Source of the DNA: Candidatus Parcubacteria bacterium | GTDB lineage: Bacteria; Patescibacteriota; Minisyncoccia; Minisyncoccales; JAGLUP01 | Assembly (NCBI GenBank): GCA_023134715.1 | Contig: JAGLUP010000005.1 | Coordinates: 27,442 to 91,441, forward strand | Direction of reading: 5' to 3' | DNA length: 64,000 bases | Shown: piece by piece, positions 1 through 7,267 of the stretch | How positions within the stretch are numbered: position 1 is the stretch's first letter | How the letters are laid out: the number at the start of each line of letters is the position of its first letter | The notes under the pieces: generated by a model | Database searches by the model: none | What the model saw: only the letters and a program-made list of their open reading frames with translations | Told to the model about the DNA's origin: nothing | Translations under genes and position numbers: made by a program

Positions 1-134
1 AGACAAGAGCCTAAAGCAACCAAGCTATATGTCTGAAGACCGGCCTCTTTTTTTTTATATTCTCTTTCAAATCCAATGAATCCTCCTAAGAGCACAGCTA
101 AAATAAGCTGAAAAATAAACTGAAGTTCATCCAT
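1..134 (-). CDS. MgtC/SapB family membrane protein, N-terminal fragment
   Basis: The reading frame starts at the ATG at 134 and runs off the left edge, showing about 44 residues. A hydrophobic segment is followed by GGFIGFEREYKKKEAGLQTY and then SLVALGSC. This is the N-terminal signature of MgtC/SapB membrane proteins, where G-x-x-x-G-x-E-R-E ends the first helix and a G-L-x-T segment precedes the second. The family is linked to magnesium limitation and membrane potential, but the substrate is usually unknown. The start lies 3 nt downstream of the preceding gene's stop, so the two are probably co-transcribed. The fragment is too short to say more. Confidence 0.68.
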   Translation of the reverse strand, partial: MDELQFIFQLILAVLLGGFIGFEREYKKKEAGLQTYSLVALGSC

Positions 135-136
135 AT

Positions 137-397
137 TTATATTTTATAAACCTTATATCCTTCTCGAACTTTTTCTTTCACTTTAAGCCCAACTGAATCG
201 CCTTTTTTTGCTTTGTCAATTTTCTTATGTTCTGTTTCCATTGACTTTACTTTCTGCTCAAAATCAGTGTCCTCGCCTCCAACGATACGAATAGTATCTC
301 CCACTTTCAAACCAGCAGTAAGCTCAATAACAGCTACCTCAATATGGCCAAAATAATGAGTAATTTTTCCAATTAATTTTCCTTGTTCATCAGCCAT
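137..397 (-). CDS. EF-Tu domain 2-like small protein
   Basis: This 86-residue protein matches only the beta-barrel domain 2 of translational GTPases. It has the G-K-I-T-H-Y-F start, a segment KVGDTIRIVGG, and an ending in which lysines and valines alternate around DSVGLKVKEKVREGYKVYKI. There is no GTPase domain, so it cannot be an elongation factor itself. Stand-alone proteins of this type are often annotated translation elongation factor-like and occur in CPR bacteria and archaea; their role is not known. It lies just upstream of the MgtC-like gene on the same strand. No signal peptide or membrane segment is visible. Confidence 0.75.
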   Translation of the reverse strand: MADEQGKLIGKITHYFGHIEVAVIELTAGLKVGDTIRIVGGEDTDFEQKVKSMETEHKKIDKAKKGDSVGLKVKEKVREGYKVYKI

Positions 398-449
398 AAG
401 TTATAATGATATTATTATTGTTAAATCTTTCGACCTTTTTCTTATTTTA

Positions 450-1841
450 TTACGAAAGCTGGTCTGAAATCCCCATTATTGAAAAAATAAAATTAGAAGA
501 AACATTTCTGCCAATTTTGTAAAATCCTTGTTCTCCAGAGGCAGTAATTCCAAATATGGGAATATCTTGACCCAAGGTTTTCTTTATCGCTTCTGCTTCC
601 TTCAAATATTGAGTTCCTAAAACATAATATCTGGCTCCGCAGGAAAAAAAGAAAGCAAAATGAAACTTTTTTTCTTCAATATCTTTAAGTATTTTTTTTG
701 TCGCGGTTTGTGTAGCTTTTTGAGTTGTTTCTTTTGTAAGCTTTGCCAGATTAAGGCCCATTCCCGTCTTTATTGTTTGTCCAACTATAACTTTTTTATC
801 TTTAACTCCTAAAACTACCAATGGCCAATAAAAATCAGTATCTGTATCAGAAAATGACAAAGTCCAGCCCTTCATCCATGTTTTAAAACCAAACTTCTCA
901 AATTCTTCTTTGCTTATATCGGTATATTTTTTAAATAATTCAGACAAAACATCAAAAGCAGGTTTTTTATTTATTTCCTCAATTGTCCAGTTTTCTCCTT
1001 TAGTAATTATTCCTATTGGCTCTATATTTTCTATTCCAGTGTCTACTCCATAACCAATTTTCAAATCTGAATCAAATACAATAGAAATTACTGCGTTTTG
1101 CTCAACTTTATTATTGAAAAATACAAAGGGTTTTTCTACTATTCCCGGTCCCTTCCCTTGTCCCGCTAACCCTCCACCTATTATCTTTGTCATCTTTTTT
1201 GTATATAAATCAATGCCTTCTAAAATTTGGGCATGATGAAATCCTCTTTGTTCTGAAACATCCCAATCACCGGAAGTTAATAATAATGTATCTAAATACC
1301 TTATGTTCTCAAACCCTTTTTCACTTCTTTTAAGTAAAGACATATAAGCTAAGGAAGGATTCCATTCTAATTCATCTAAAGCCATTTTAATTGAATCAAA
1401 GCCTGCTTTTTTCGGGTCTTTATCAGTGTTTAATCCTATTCCTGTTCCTATTTTTATCAAAGGACTCTCAAGGGCTAAAACACATACTCCATTGAATTTT
1501 AATGACTTTATGATTTTAGATAAGGGTTTTAACAAAACGCCTGTAGTTTTACTGGCCAGTTCTATATTAAAATAATATTTACCTTTGGCGAAAAAACCGA
1601 CTACTGTTCCTCCGACTAAAGGAGTGTCTTTATCTGGAAAAACTTCTCTTATTACTGCTAATGCTTGCTCATGGTTATTTTTCTCTGGATAACGAACTAC
1701 ATAAGAAAGCTCAACAAAAAACATTAAAAGCTTTGGCTTTTTACTGCCAATCTCCTGCTTAGCTTTTCCAGCGGCTTCCTTGGCTGCTTCTATTAAATTG
1801 TCTTTTTGGGATATGCCAATCCCAATATTTACTGCCGCCAT
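450..1841 (-). CDS. FIST N/C domain sensory-type protein
   Basis: A 463-residue soluble protein with an N-terminal FIST domain (about residues 1-250, including VGGTVVGFFAKGKYYF) and a FIST-C domain (about 260-460, including GQTIKTGMGLNLAK and FGITASGEQGFYKIG). FIST domains are predicted small-ligand sensors usually fused to kinases, cyclases or chemotaxis modules. Here the protein stands alone with no output domain. A -10-like TATAAT lies about 20 nt upstream of the ATG. It follows the PP-loop gene on the same strand with a 21 nt gap. The ligand cannot be read from the sequence. Family assignment is fairly sure; the biological role is open. Confidence 0.78.
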   Translation of the reverse strand: MAAVNIGIGISQKDNLIEAAKEAAGKAKQEIGSKKPKLLMFFVELSYVVRYPEKNNHEQALAVIREVFPDKDTPLVGGTVVGFFAKGKYYFNIELASKTTGVLLKPLSKIIKSLKFNGVCVLALESPLIKIGTGIGLNTDKDPKKAGFDSIKMALDELEWNPSLAYMSLLKRSEKGFENIRYLDTLLLTSGDWDVSEQRGFHHAQILEGIDLYTKKMTKIIGGGLAGQGKGPGIVEKPFVFFNNKVEQNAVISIVFDSDLKIGYGVDTGIENIEPIGIITKGENWTIEEINKKPAFDVLSELFKKYTDISKEEFEKFGFKTWMKGWTLSFSDTDTDFYWPLVVLGVKDKKVIVGQTIKTGMGLNLAKLTKETTQKATQTATKKILKDIEEKKFHFAFFFSCGARYYVLGTQYLKEAEAIKKTLGQDIPIFGITASGEQGFYKIGRNVSSNFIFSIMGISDQLS

Positions 1842-1862
1842 AATTTAAATTTATCTTTTTTA

Positions 1863-2465
1863 TTATACCAAATTTATAACAGATTTGACATATGAATGCG
1901 TGTGGTCTTGAGGAAATATTTCCCGCGCTTTTTTAATGCCATATTTTTTTTGAACTATTTCTCTTAATTCAAATTCATATTCCGCGCCGATAAAAGAATC
2001 GCTGGCAGTATATTCTTTAATTAGAAAATATTTTTTTACCAAAAGATTAACTGTTTTTCTACTATAACCCATCAATGGCTGGAGATAATGAATATCAAAT
2101 TTATCTTCAAGCTGCATAATCTCTGCTGAAGAAAGAACCGGGACTCTATCATTTCTTCTAACACCATCAGCAATTATTTTCTTTTTTTTACCAACTTCTT
2201 CCAATGCTTTTAAATGAATATATTTTATTCCGTTATTAGGAAAGCCGTCCTCAAATGTCTGCTCTGCGGCTCGTTCAAGAATTTTTTTGTCTAAATTAAA
2301 AACTTCAAAAGCAAACTTTAATTTTTGAGCCGCTTTTTCGGCTTCTTTCCAATTTGAGAGCGTTCCGAAACTACAAGTAATTAATTTCACATCAAAAAAC
2401 TTTGACAGCATAATCGCGGCTAAAGCAGAATCTTTGCCGCCGCTAAAAAGAATAGAAACTTTCAT
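1863..2465 (-). CDS. PP-loop ATPase, COG2117-like (archaeal-type predicted tRNA-modification ATPase)
   Basis: A 200-residue protein opening with the PP-loop SGGKDS at residues 8-13, the pyrophosphate-binding motif of adenylating ATP pyrophosphatases. A later GVRRNDRVP segment and an IHYLQPLMGY segment resemble the mostly archaeal COG2117 group, which has been predicted to act in tRNA uridine thiolation; this has not been shown experimentally as far as I know. There are no visible paired cysteines of a typical thiolase. The gene is divergent from elp3 with only 24 bp between the start codons, so shared regulation and a joint role in wobble-uridine modification are reasonable inferences. Alternative: a diphthine-ammonia-ligase-like enzyme. 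Confidence 0.68.
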   Translation of the reverse strand: MKVSILFSGGKDSALAAIMLSKFFDVKLITCSFGTLSNWKEAEKAAQKLKFAFEVFNLDKKILERAAEQTFEDGFPNNGIKYIHLKALEEVGKKKKIIADGVRRNDRVPVLSSAEIMQLEDKFDIHYLQPLMGYSRKTVNLLVKKYFLIKEYTASDSFIGAEYEFELREIVQKKYGIKKAREIFPQDHTHSYVKSVINLV

Positions 2466-2475
2466 AAAATTAAGT

Positions 2476-2481
2476 TATAGT
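2476..2481 (+). promoter_or_regulatory. -10 element (TATAGT) close to elp3 start
   Basis: TATAGT lies 8 nt before the elp3 ATG in a 24 bp divergent intergenic gap. A transcript starting 6-8 nt downstream would begin at or beside the start codon, giving a leaderless or nearly leaderless mRNA. No Shine-Dalgarno sequence fits in the gap. Confidence 0.4.
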
Positions 2482-2489
2482 GATTATAT

Positions 2490-4043
2490 ATGAGCCCGAG
2501 TGAAACAATAATCAAACAACTAATTAAAAACAGAATTAAAACTCCTGACGGCTTGTCTTTGATTAAAAGAAAAATAGCAAAAAAATATAATACTTCTCTT
2601 GCTTCAAATATAGCTCTACTTAAAGCATATCATAAATTATTAAACAAAAAAAGAATTAAAAAAAGCAAAATTTTGGAAAAACTTCTTCAAAAACATCCTA
2701 TTAGAAGCTTGTCTGGAGTGGTGGTGGTTTCTGTTTTAACAAAGCCATATCCCTGCCCTGGCAAGTGTATTTTTTGCCCCTCTGAAAAAGGAATCCCTAA
2801 GAGCTATTTATCAGGCGAGCCGGCAGTAGAAAGAGCAAAAATGTTAAACTTTGACCCTTATGTTCAAGTTCAAAAACGTTTGGAAATGCTAAAAGACCAA
2901 GGGCATCCCACTGATAAAGTTGAACTTCGAATAATAGGAGCAACTTTTACTTATTACCCTAAACAATACCAATCCTGGTTTATTAAAAAATGTTTTGATG
3001 GTGCTAATCAAAAAAAATCTAAAAATCTTGAACAAGCTCAAAAGAAAAATGAAAAAGCAAAAAATAGAATAGTGGGGATGAGCATAGAAACAAGGCCTGA
3101 CCTTATCACGAAAAAAGAAATTTTAAATCTAAGGAAATTAGGAATAACAATGGTAGAGCTCGGAGCGCAGACTGTATTTGATGACATCTTAAAGAAAAAC
3201 AAAAGAGGTCATTCAGTTAAAGAGACCATAAATGCTACAAAACTTTTAAAAGACGCGGGATTTAAGATTATGTATCAGATGATGCCTAATTTACTTGGCT
3301 CTAATCTAAAAAAGGATTTGGAATGCTTTAAAATAATTTTTAACAATCCTGTTTTCAAACCTGACTGGCTTAAAATTTATCCTTGTATGGTCTGCCGAAG
3401 CTCAAAACTTTATCAAATCTGGAAGCAGGGAAAATTCAAACCTTATTCCGACAAACAATTAATTGAACTTTTAATTAAAATTAAAAAAATCCTGCCTTAT
3501 TGGGTAAGAGTGGGACGGCTCTTTCGCGATATTCCTTCGCAAAAAATTGAAGCTGGTTCTAAAATCTCCAATCTCAGACAAGTAGTCCAAAAACAAATGG
3601 CAGAAAAAAATATTTTTTGCAAATGTATAAGATGCAGAGAGGTAAGAGAAAAATATGACTCAAAAGAAAAAATTTATCTTTTTAGAGAAGATTACAATGC
3701 TTCAAGCGGAAAAGAAATATTTTTAAGCTTTGAGAATAAAAACAGGACAAAACTTTTTGGTTTTCTCCGCCTCCGCCTCCCAATTGAAACAAAGGAGACC
3801 CGACCTCCTTCATCTATTATTAGAGAACTTCATATTTTTGGACGAGCTGTCCCTGTTTCAGAAAAAAAATCAAGCCCCCAGCATAGGGGATTAGGCAAAA
3901 AATTAATAAAACAAGCGGAAAAAATTACCAAAAAAGAATTCAATGTCTCTAAAATCGCTATTATCTCCGGAATCGGAGTCCGCGGATACTACCGCAAACT
4001 CGGCTATCGCCTAAAAAACACTTATATGATAAAAAAACTATAA
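2490..4043 (+). CDS. elp3: Elp3-type radical SAM / GNAT tRNA uridine(34) acetyltransferase
   Basis: A 517-residue protein with the two-domain build of Elp3, the enzyme that forms carboxymethyl-type modifications on wobble U34 of tRNA using SAM and acetyl-CoA. The radical SAM cluster cysteines are C89, C93 and C96 in KPYPCPGKCIFC, followed by SIETRPDLI and VELGAQTVF. The C-terminal GNAT domain shows IRELHIFG, QHRGLGK (acetyl-CoA binding, near residue 464) and ISGIGVRGYYRKLGY. The length equals archaeal Elp3. A palindrome at 3792-3810 adds residues between the domains. Divergent from a PP-loop ATPase. Elp3 is common in archaea and eukaryotes and patchy in bacteria. Confidence 0.93.
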   Translation: MSPSETIIKQLIKNRIKTPDGLSLIKRKIAKKYNTSLASNIALLKAYHKLLNKKRIKKSKILEKLLQKHPIRSLSGVVVVSVLTKPYPCPGKCIFCPSEKGIPKSYLSGEPAVERAKMLNFDPYVQVQKRLEMLKDQGHPTDKVELRIIGATFTYYPKQYQSWFIKKCFDGANQKKSKNLEQAQKKNEKAKNRIVGMSIETRPDLITKKEILNLRKLGITMVELGAQTVFDDILKKNKRGHSVKETINATKLLKDAGFKIMYQMMPNLLGSNLKKDLECFKIIFNNPVFKPDWLKIYPCMVCRSSKLYQIWKQGKFKPYSDKQLIELLIKIKKILPYWVRVGRLFRDIPSQKIEAGSKISNLRQVVQKQMAEKNIFCKCIRCREVREKYDSKEKIYLFREDYNASSGKEIFLSFENKNRTKLFGFLRLRLPIETKETRPPSSIIRELHIFGRAVPVSEKKSSPQHRGLGKKLIKQAEKITKKEFNVSKIAIISGIGVRGYYRKLGYRLKNTYMIKKL

Positions 4044-4047
4044 AAAA

Positions 4048-4070
4048 AGAAGGAGTTTTTTACTCCTTCT
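4048..4070 (-). terminator. Rho-independent terminator of the NUDIX gene
   Basis: A perfect hairpin with 9 bp arms (AGAAGGAGT / ACTCCTTCT) is followed on the minus strand by seven T residues. The upstream arm contains the last codons and stop of the NUDIX gene. It lies just past the elp3 stop and may also block convergent transcription. Confidence 0.8.
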
Positions 4071-4590
4071 GTTGCTCAAACACTTTTTCCAAGGCTCTTA
4101 GTTGATCTGGAAACATCACTATTTCTTCATCTGGATTAAATCCTGTCTCTTTAACTTCTGCTTTTGTCTTAATCTTGCTCATGTCTTCAGCTCCAATAAT
4201 TATTATCTTATCATGCTCTTCTGAAAGCTCGATCAAGTCAACTTGCTTTTTTTGTATCTCTAGCATTCGGCAACAAGCGTCTACCTCTGCGTGTTTTCCA
4301 TCAATGTCGTTATATTCATAACATTCCTCATGTATCTCCTTAGAATTATAAACATTCACTGTTTGAACAAACTTATCTCCTAATTCTTCTCTTGTTTCTC
4401 TTTCAAGACAGCCAAACACATTTTCTCTATCTTCTATTATTCCGTTAGCCGAGCATTGATATACTCCAGGAAATGTCTGCTTGCCATTATTGGCTCTTCG
4501 CGTCAAAACAACCTTCTTTTTTTCTTTCCCGTCTGCTATTGTCACATAATAATAGAATATTCCTGCGCTTCTTTTATTTAATCCTTTCAA
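4060..4590 (-). CDS. NUDIX hydrolase
   Basis: About 176 residues with a complete Nudix box: GIIEDRENVFGCLERETREE, then LGD, matches G-x5-E-x7-R-E-U-x-E-E-x-G. It therefore hydrolyses a nucleoside diphosphate linked to another moiety; the substrate is not evident. I chose the TTG at 4590 because GGGGTG lies 6 nt upstream, as in other genes of this style; a GTG at 4599 in frame is the alternative. The gene is solitary, with its own promoter (TTGACA-16-TAAGAT) and its own terminator hairpin overlapping the stop, unlike the crowded operons around it. The C-terminal third is not recognised. Confidence 0.85.
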   Translation of the reverse strand: MKGLNKRSAGIFYYYVTIADGKEKKKVVLTRRANNGKQTFPGVYQCSANGIIEDRENVFGCLERETREELGDKFVQTVNVYNSKEIHEECYEYNDIDGKHAEVDACCRMLEIQKKQVDLIELSEEHDKIIIIGAEDMSKIKTKAEVKETGFNPDEEIVMFPDQLRALEKVFEQQKE

Positions 4591-4626
4591 TCTTATCACC
4601 CCATTTTTAATTTTAAAAGATATTTT

Positions 4627-4654
4627 ATCTTAACACTTAAAATAAATCTGTCAA
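4627..4654 (-). promoter_or_regulatory. Sigma70-type promoter of the NUDIX gene
   Basis: On the minus strand TTGACA (4649-4654) and TAAGAT (4627-4632) are separated by 16 nt, about 30 nt before the start codon. The -35 is a perfect consensus. Confidence 0.65.
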
Positions 4655-4777
4655 ATTTTTCAATAACAAACTAGGCCGATCGTCCTGATTTGTTGTGGTT
4701 AAAAATTGACAAAAAGAATAGAGTTTTTCTTCCCAGAAAAATTAAAGGAATAGAACCCTTTTTTATTTTTGAAAAAT

Positions 4778-5629
4778 CTAAAAAAGTAATGTTATTAAAA
4801 ATCCGATTATTGAGAATAAAGCGATTGGAGGCAAAGCAGGAATTGGTTTACGGATTTTTTGGTTAATAAAAAAATAGAAACTTGCAAAAAGGCCAATCAA
4901 AGCAAAAACAGCGACAATTAAAGAATTCAAAATTCCTTGTGAAAGCAAAGAAACAGCCAGTAGAAGAGGAAAGACAACATCTCCGCCGCCTAAAATTAAA
5001 AATCTCCCACCCGTCTTAATTTCTTTTAATGATTCCTTAAAGCCAGAAATTTCCTGCGGAACAACAAATCCTAAAATTGCTTGATGCGCGAGCATTTCTT
5101 TTGCCATTTTTACCATATGCTTGGTTTTATAAACAGCGATAAAATCATAAACAGAAAGAATTATTAAAAGAGAGACTACTAACCAAGGACTCATTCTTAA
5201 CCCTAAATTAGCGCCGGCCCCGGCTAATCCTAAAATTACAATAAAATTATGCGAAAGAACTGAAGGTTTTTTCAACCATGTAAAAATTAAAATCCATATT
5301 AAAATCAAGGCAAAAATATTTGGCATTAATAAACTTAAAGAAATAAATCCTCCTCCAAAAACAGCTAAAACAAAAATAAGTTTAAATATTGCTCCTTTTC
5401 TTTTTCTAAATTTTGCAAAAAAACAAATGGCTAAAATAAAAAATGTGCCGAAAAGAAAATAAAAAAGAAATTGAGAAAAAGAAATTTGCGACAAAAAAAT
5501 CTTTTGAACCTCTAATAATCTGTTTAATTTTAAGGCAGTAATAATTCCCAAACCTAAACACAAAGAAAACAAAACCGCCTCCCAAAAGAAAACCCTCCAC
5601 GGATGTGCAATTAATTTTTCTTTTATCAT
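4778..5629 (-). CDS. Presenilin/signal-peptide-peptidase-like intramembrane aspartyl protease
   Basis: A 283-residue polytopic protein with about nine hydrophobic segments. All three presenilin-family signatures are present in order: YD at residues 161-162 in SVYDFIAVYK, GxGD at 214-217 in LILGGGDVVFPL, and PAL at 264-266 in KPIPALPPI. The two aspartates D162 and D217 are the expected catalytic pair. Such proteins (A22 family) cleave transmembrane helices and are known from eukaryotes and archaea, and rarely from bacteria. The start overlaps the stop of the upstream small gene by ATGA. The 178 bp between its stop and the NUDIX gene hold only a promoter and a frame without a start codon. Confidence 0.85.
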   Translation of the reverse strand: MIKEKLIAHPWRVFFWEAVLFSLCLGLGIITALKLNRLLEVQKIFLSQISFSQFLFYFLFGTFFILAICFFAKFRKRKGAIFKLIFVLAVFGGGFISLSLLMPNIFALILIWILIFTWLKKPSVLSHNFIVILGLAGAGANLGLRMSPWLVVSLLIILSVYDFIAVYKTKHMVKMAKEMLAHQAILGFVVPQEISGFKESLKEIKTGGRFLILGGGDVVFPLLLAVSLLSQGILNSLIVAVFALIGLFASFYFFINQKIRKPIPALPPIALFSIIGFLITLLF

Positions 5630-5739
5630 TTTTTCTTTTTTTGAAATTTATCTCTTAAAACCAATTTATACTTAATGGTGCTAGGCGTCCTATAGGCCGT
5701 CTTTCCCTTTTTCGCTTTTTTAGACGAATACTTTTTCAT
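5626..5739 (-). CDS. Small basic protein (37 aa)
   Basis: This short frame reads MKKYSSKKAKKGKTAYRTPS and then 17 more residues, mostly basic, ending in KFQKKKK. It overlaps the presenilin-like start through ATGA, which supports real translation and coupling. The composition suggests RNA or ribosome association, but I recognise no family. A short palindrome around AGACGGCCTATAGG lies within it. Confidence is moderate because length alone proves little. Confidence 0.5.
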   Translation of the reverse strand: MKKYSSKKAKKGKTAYRTPSTIKYKLVLRDKFQKKKK

Positions 5740-5846
5740 AAATTTATTCTATTCTATCAAAAAACTGATAATAAAAAAATAGGCGACAGCAGGTCGTTTA
5801 TAGTAATTTTTAAAATTATCCTATTTCATCCACGGCCGTAAACGAT

Positions 5847-5993
5847 TTAGGATAAATTCTTTGAAAATTTTTTGTAAAGTTCATTAATCTGTTTTTTCTG
5901 TTCCTCTAAATCAAAAATTTCTCGGCGAATCCGAGATTTTTCTTTGCGAATAAATTTGCGCAAACCTTTAGAAAATTTCTTTTTCTTTTTCAT
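5847..5993 (-). CDS. Small basic helical protein (48 aa)
   Basis: The frame starts MKKKKKFSKGLRKFIRKEKS and continues with a probable amphipathic helix (RREIFDLEEQKKQINELYKK). The lysine-rich start and helix resemble small ribosome-associated proteins, but no family is recognised. It lies downstream of murE in the same direction, after the perfect palindrome at 6011-6048, and 107 nt before the next small basic gene. The 5740-5846 gap holds no other frame I can support. Confidence 0.5.
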   Translation of the reverse strand: MKKKKKFSKGLRKFIRKEKSRIRREIFDLEEQKKQINELYKKFSKNLS

Positions 5994-6010
5994 ATTTTAC
6001 CTTTTACAAA

Positions 6011-6048
6011 TATAACACATATACAACGATCGTTGTATATGTGTTATA
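6011..6048. repeat. Perfect 38 bp palindrome
   Basis: TATAACACATATACAACGA is followed directly by its exact reverse complement, with no spacer. It covers the murE stop codon and ends 18 bp before the start codon of the small gene at 5993. As RNA it would be a 19 bp hairpin with almost no loop. As DNA it could be a dimer-binding operator. There is no clear T-run on the minus strand, so a simple terminator is less likely. Confidence 0.9.
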
Positions 6049-7258
6049 CTTTATTTTTTAATTCTTGCATTTCTTCTTTGACTATTTGGCGGTCGTCCCA
6101 AGGTATTTTTTTGCCACCAGCTACGCACATCCATGGTTCGCATCCCTTGCCGGTAATAATTATTGTATCGCCCGGCCTGGCCAAGCTCAAAGCTTTTTTA
6201 ATCGCCTTTCTTCTATCTAAAATTTTCTGAAAACTCTTTTTAATGCCTTGCTCTATCTCAGATAAAATTTGATTTGGGTTCTCGTCATAAGGGTCTTCAT
6301 TTGTAAGAATAATCTCATCGCAATATTGGTTAGCGATTTTTCCAAACTCTGGCCTCTTCCATTTATCTCGTCCTCCACCAGCAGCACCTAGAACACAAAT
6401 CAATTTTGTATCCTGTATTGTTTTATATACTTTTTCAAGTTCATCGGGAGTGTGGGCATAGTCAACAATAACTGAAAAAGGTTCTTTTATAATGACTTCC
6501 ATTCTTCCGGAAATTGCTTTTATCTTTTCCAGCGCTTTTTTACAAACTTCCAAATCAATTCCTTGAGATAATGCAACGCAAACCGCAGCCAAAGAATTAT
6601 AGACATTAAATTCACCTAAAAGTTTTAAATTAAATTCAACCTCAAAACTTTCTCCTGTTGTTAAATTTTTTATTATAGATTTAGGGCTTATGGAATATCC
6701 ATATTTCTTGTCTGCCTGAAATTTTAAAAAATAATCAGTATTTTTATCATCTAAATTTACAATATGAATTTTTTTAGCAATTTGAAAAAGATTGCCTTTT
6801 GCTTCTTTATATTTTTCAAATGTGCCATGCCTCTCAATATGCTCTGGCGATAAATTAGTAAAAACCGCTGTATTAAAATCAATAAAACAATGACGATTCT
6901 GAAGAATTCCCTCAGATGTTACTTCTATTACCACATATTTACAACCAGCATTCTTTGCTTTTCTTAAAAATTTCTGGATATAACCGCGGCCGGGCATTGT
7001 CATCTTAAAAAGATTTATTTCTTCTTTGTCCTGTATTTTAAATCCTATTGAAGACAAAGAAGCAATAGGAAGTCCTGCCTCTCTAAAAATTTGGTGGAGC
7101 ATTTCAACAACCGTTGATTTGCCGGCAGTACCCGTTACCCCAATAATAATTAATTTTTGGGAAGGAAATCTATAAAAAACAGCGCTTAAAAAAGCTAAGA
7201 GCAAATGATAATAGCTAATTAAAAAACCAGGAATAAATTTTCTTAAAACACTAATCAT
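6044..7258 (-). CDS. murE: MurE-like Mur ligase (UDP-MurNAc-tripeptide synthetase family)
   Basis: A 404-residue Mur ligase that adds the third amino acid of the peptidoglycan stem peptide. The ATP-binding loop is GVTGTAGKSTV (residues 40-50). Central-domain signatures include TMPGRGYIQKF, VIEVTSEGILQNRH and NLSPEHIERHG; the C-terminal domain has SGRMEVI, VDYAHTPDELEKVY and GAAGGGRDKWKRPEFG. E. coli MurE is near 495 residues, and the shortfall is at the N-terminal UDP-binding domain, reduced here to a hydrophobic stretch of about 35 residues. The amino-acid motif, DNPR in diaminopimelate enzymes, reads EDPY here, so the added residue may differ. Last main gene of the nusA-to-murE run. Confidence 0.88.
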   Translation of the reverse strand: MISVLRKFIPGFLISYYHLLLAFLSAVFYRFPSQKLIIIGVTGTAGKSTVVEMLHQIFREAGLPIASLSSIGFKIQDKEEINLFKMTMPGRGYIQKFLRKAKNAGCKYVVIEVTSEGILQNRHCFIDFNTAVFTNLSPEHIERHGTFEKYKEAKGNLFQIAKKIHIVNLDDKNTDYFLKFQADKKYGYSISPKSIIKNLTTGESFEVEFNLKLLGEFNVYNSLAAVCVALSQGIDLEVCKKALEKIKAISGRMEVIIKEPFSVIVDYAHTPDELEKVYKTIQDTKLICVLGAAGGGRDKWKRPEFGKIANQYCDEIILTNEDPYDENPNQILSEIEQGIKKSFQKILDRRKAIKKALSLARPGDTIIITGKGCEPWMCVAGGKKIPWDDRQIVKEEMQELKNKV

Positions 7259-7267
7259 TGAAAAAAT

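Noticed and set aside
4676-4855. Plus-strand frame reading LLWLKIDKKNRVFLPRKI, like an AbrB strand
   Set aside because: It has no start codon after an in-frame stop, is about 55 codons, and overlaps the 3' end of the presenilin-like gene. Possibly a gene remnant, but too weak to list.
6011-6048. Palindrome considered as a dif/Xer site
   Set aside because: dif has two 11 bp arms with a 6 bp centre and lies opposite the origin; this dyad has no spacer and is about 51 kb from oriC.
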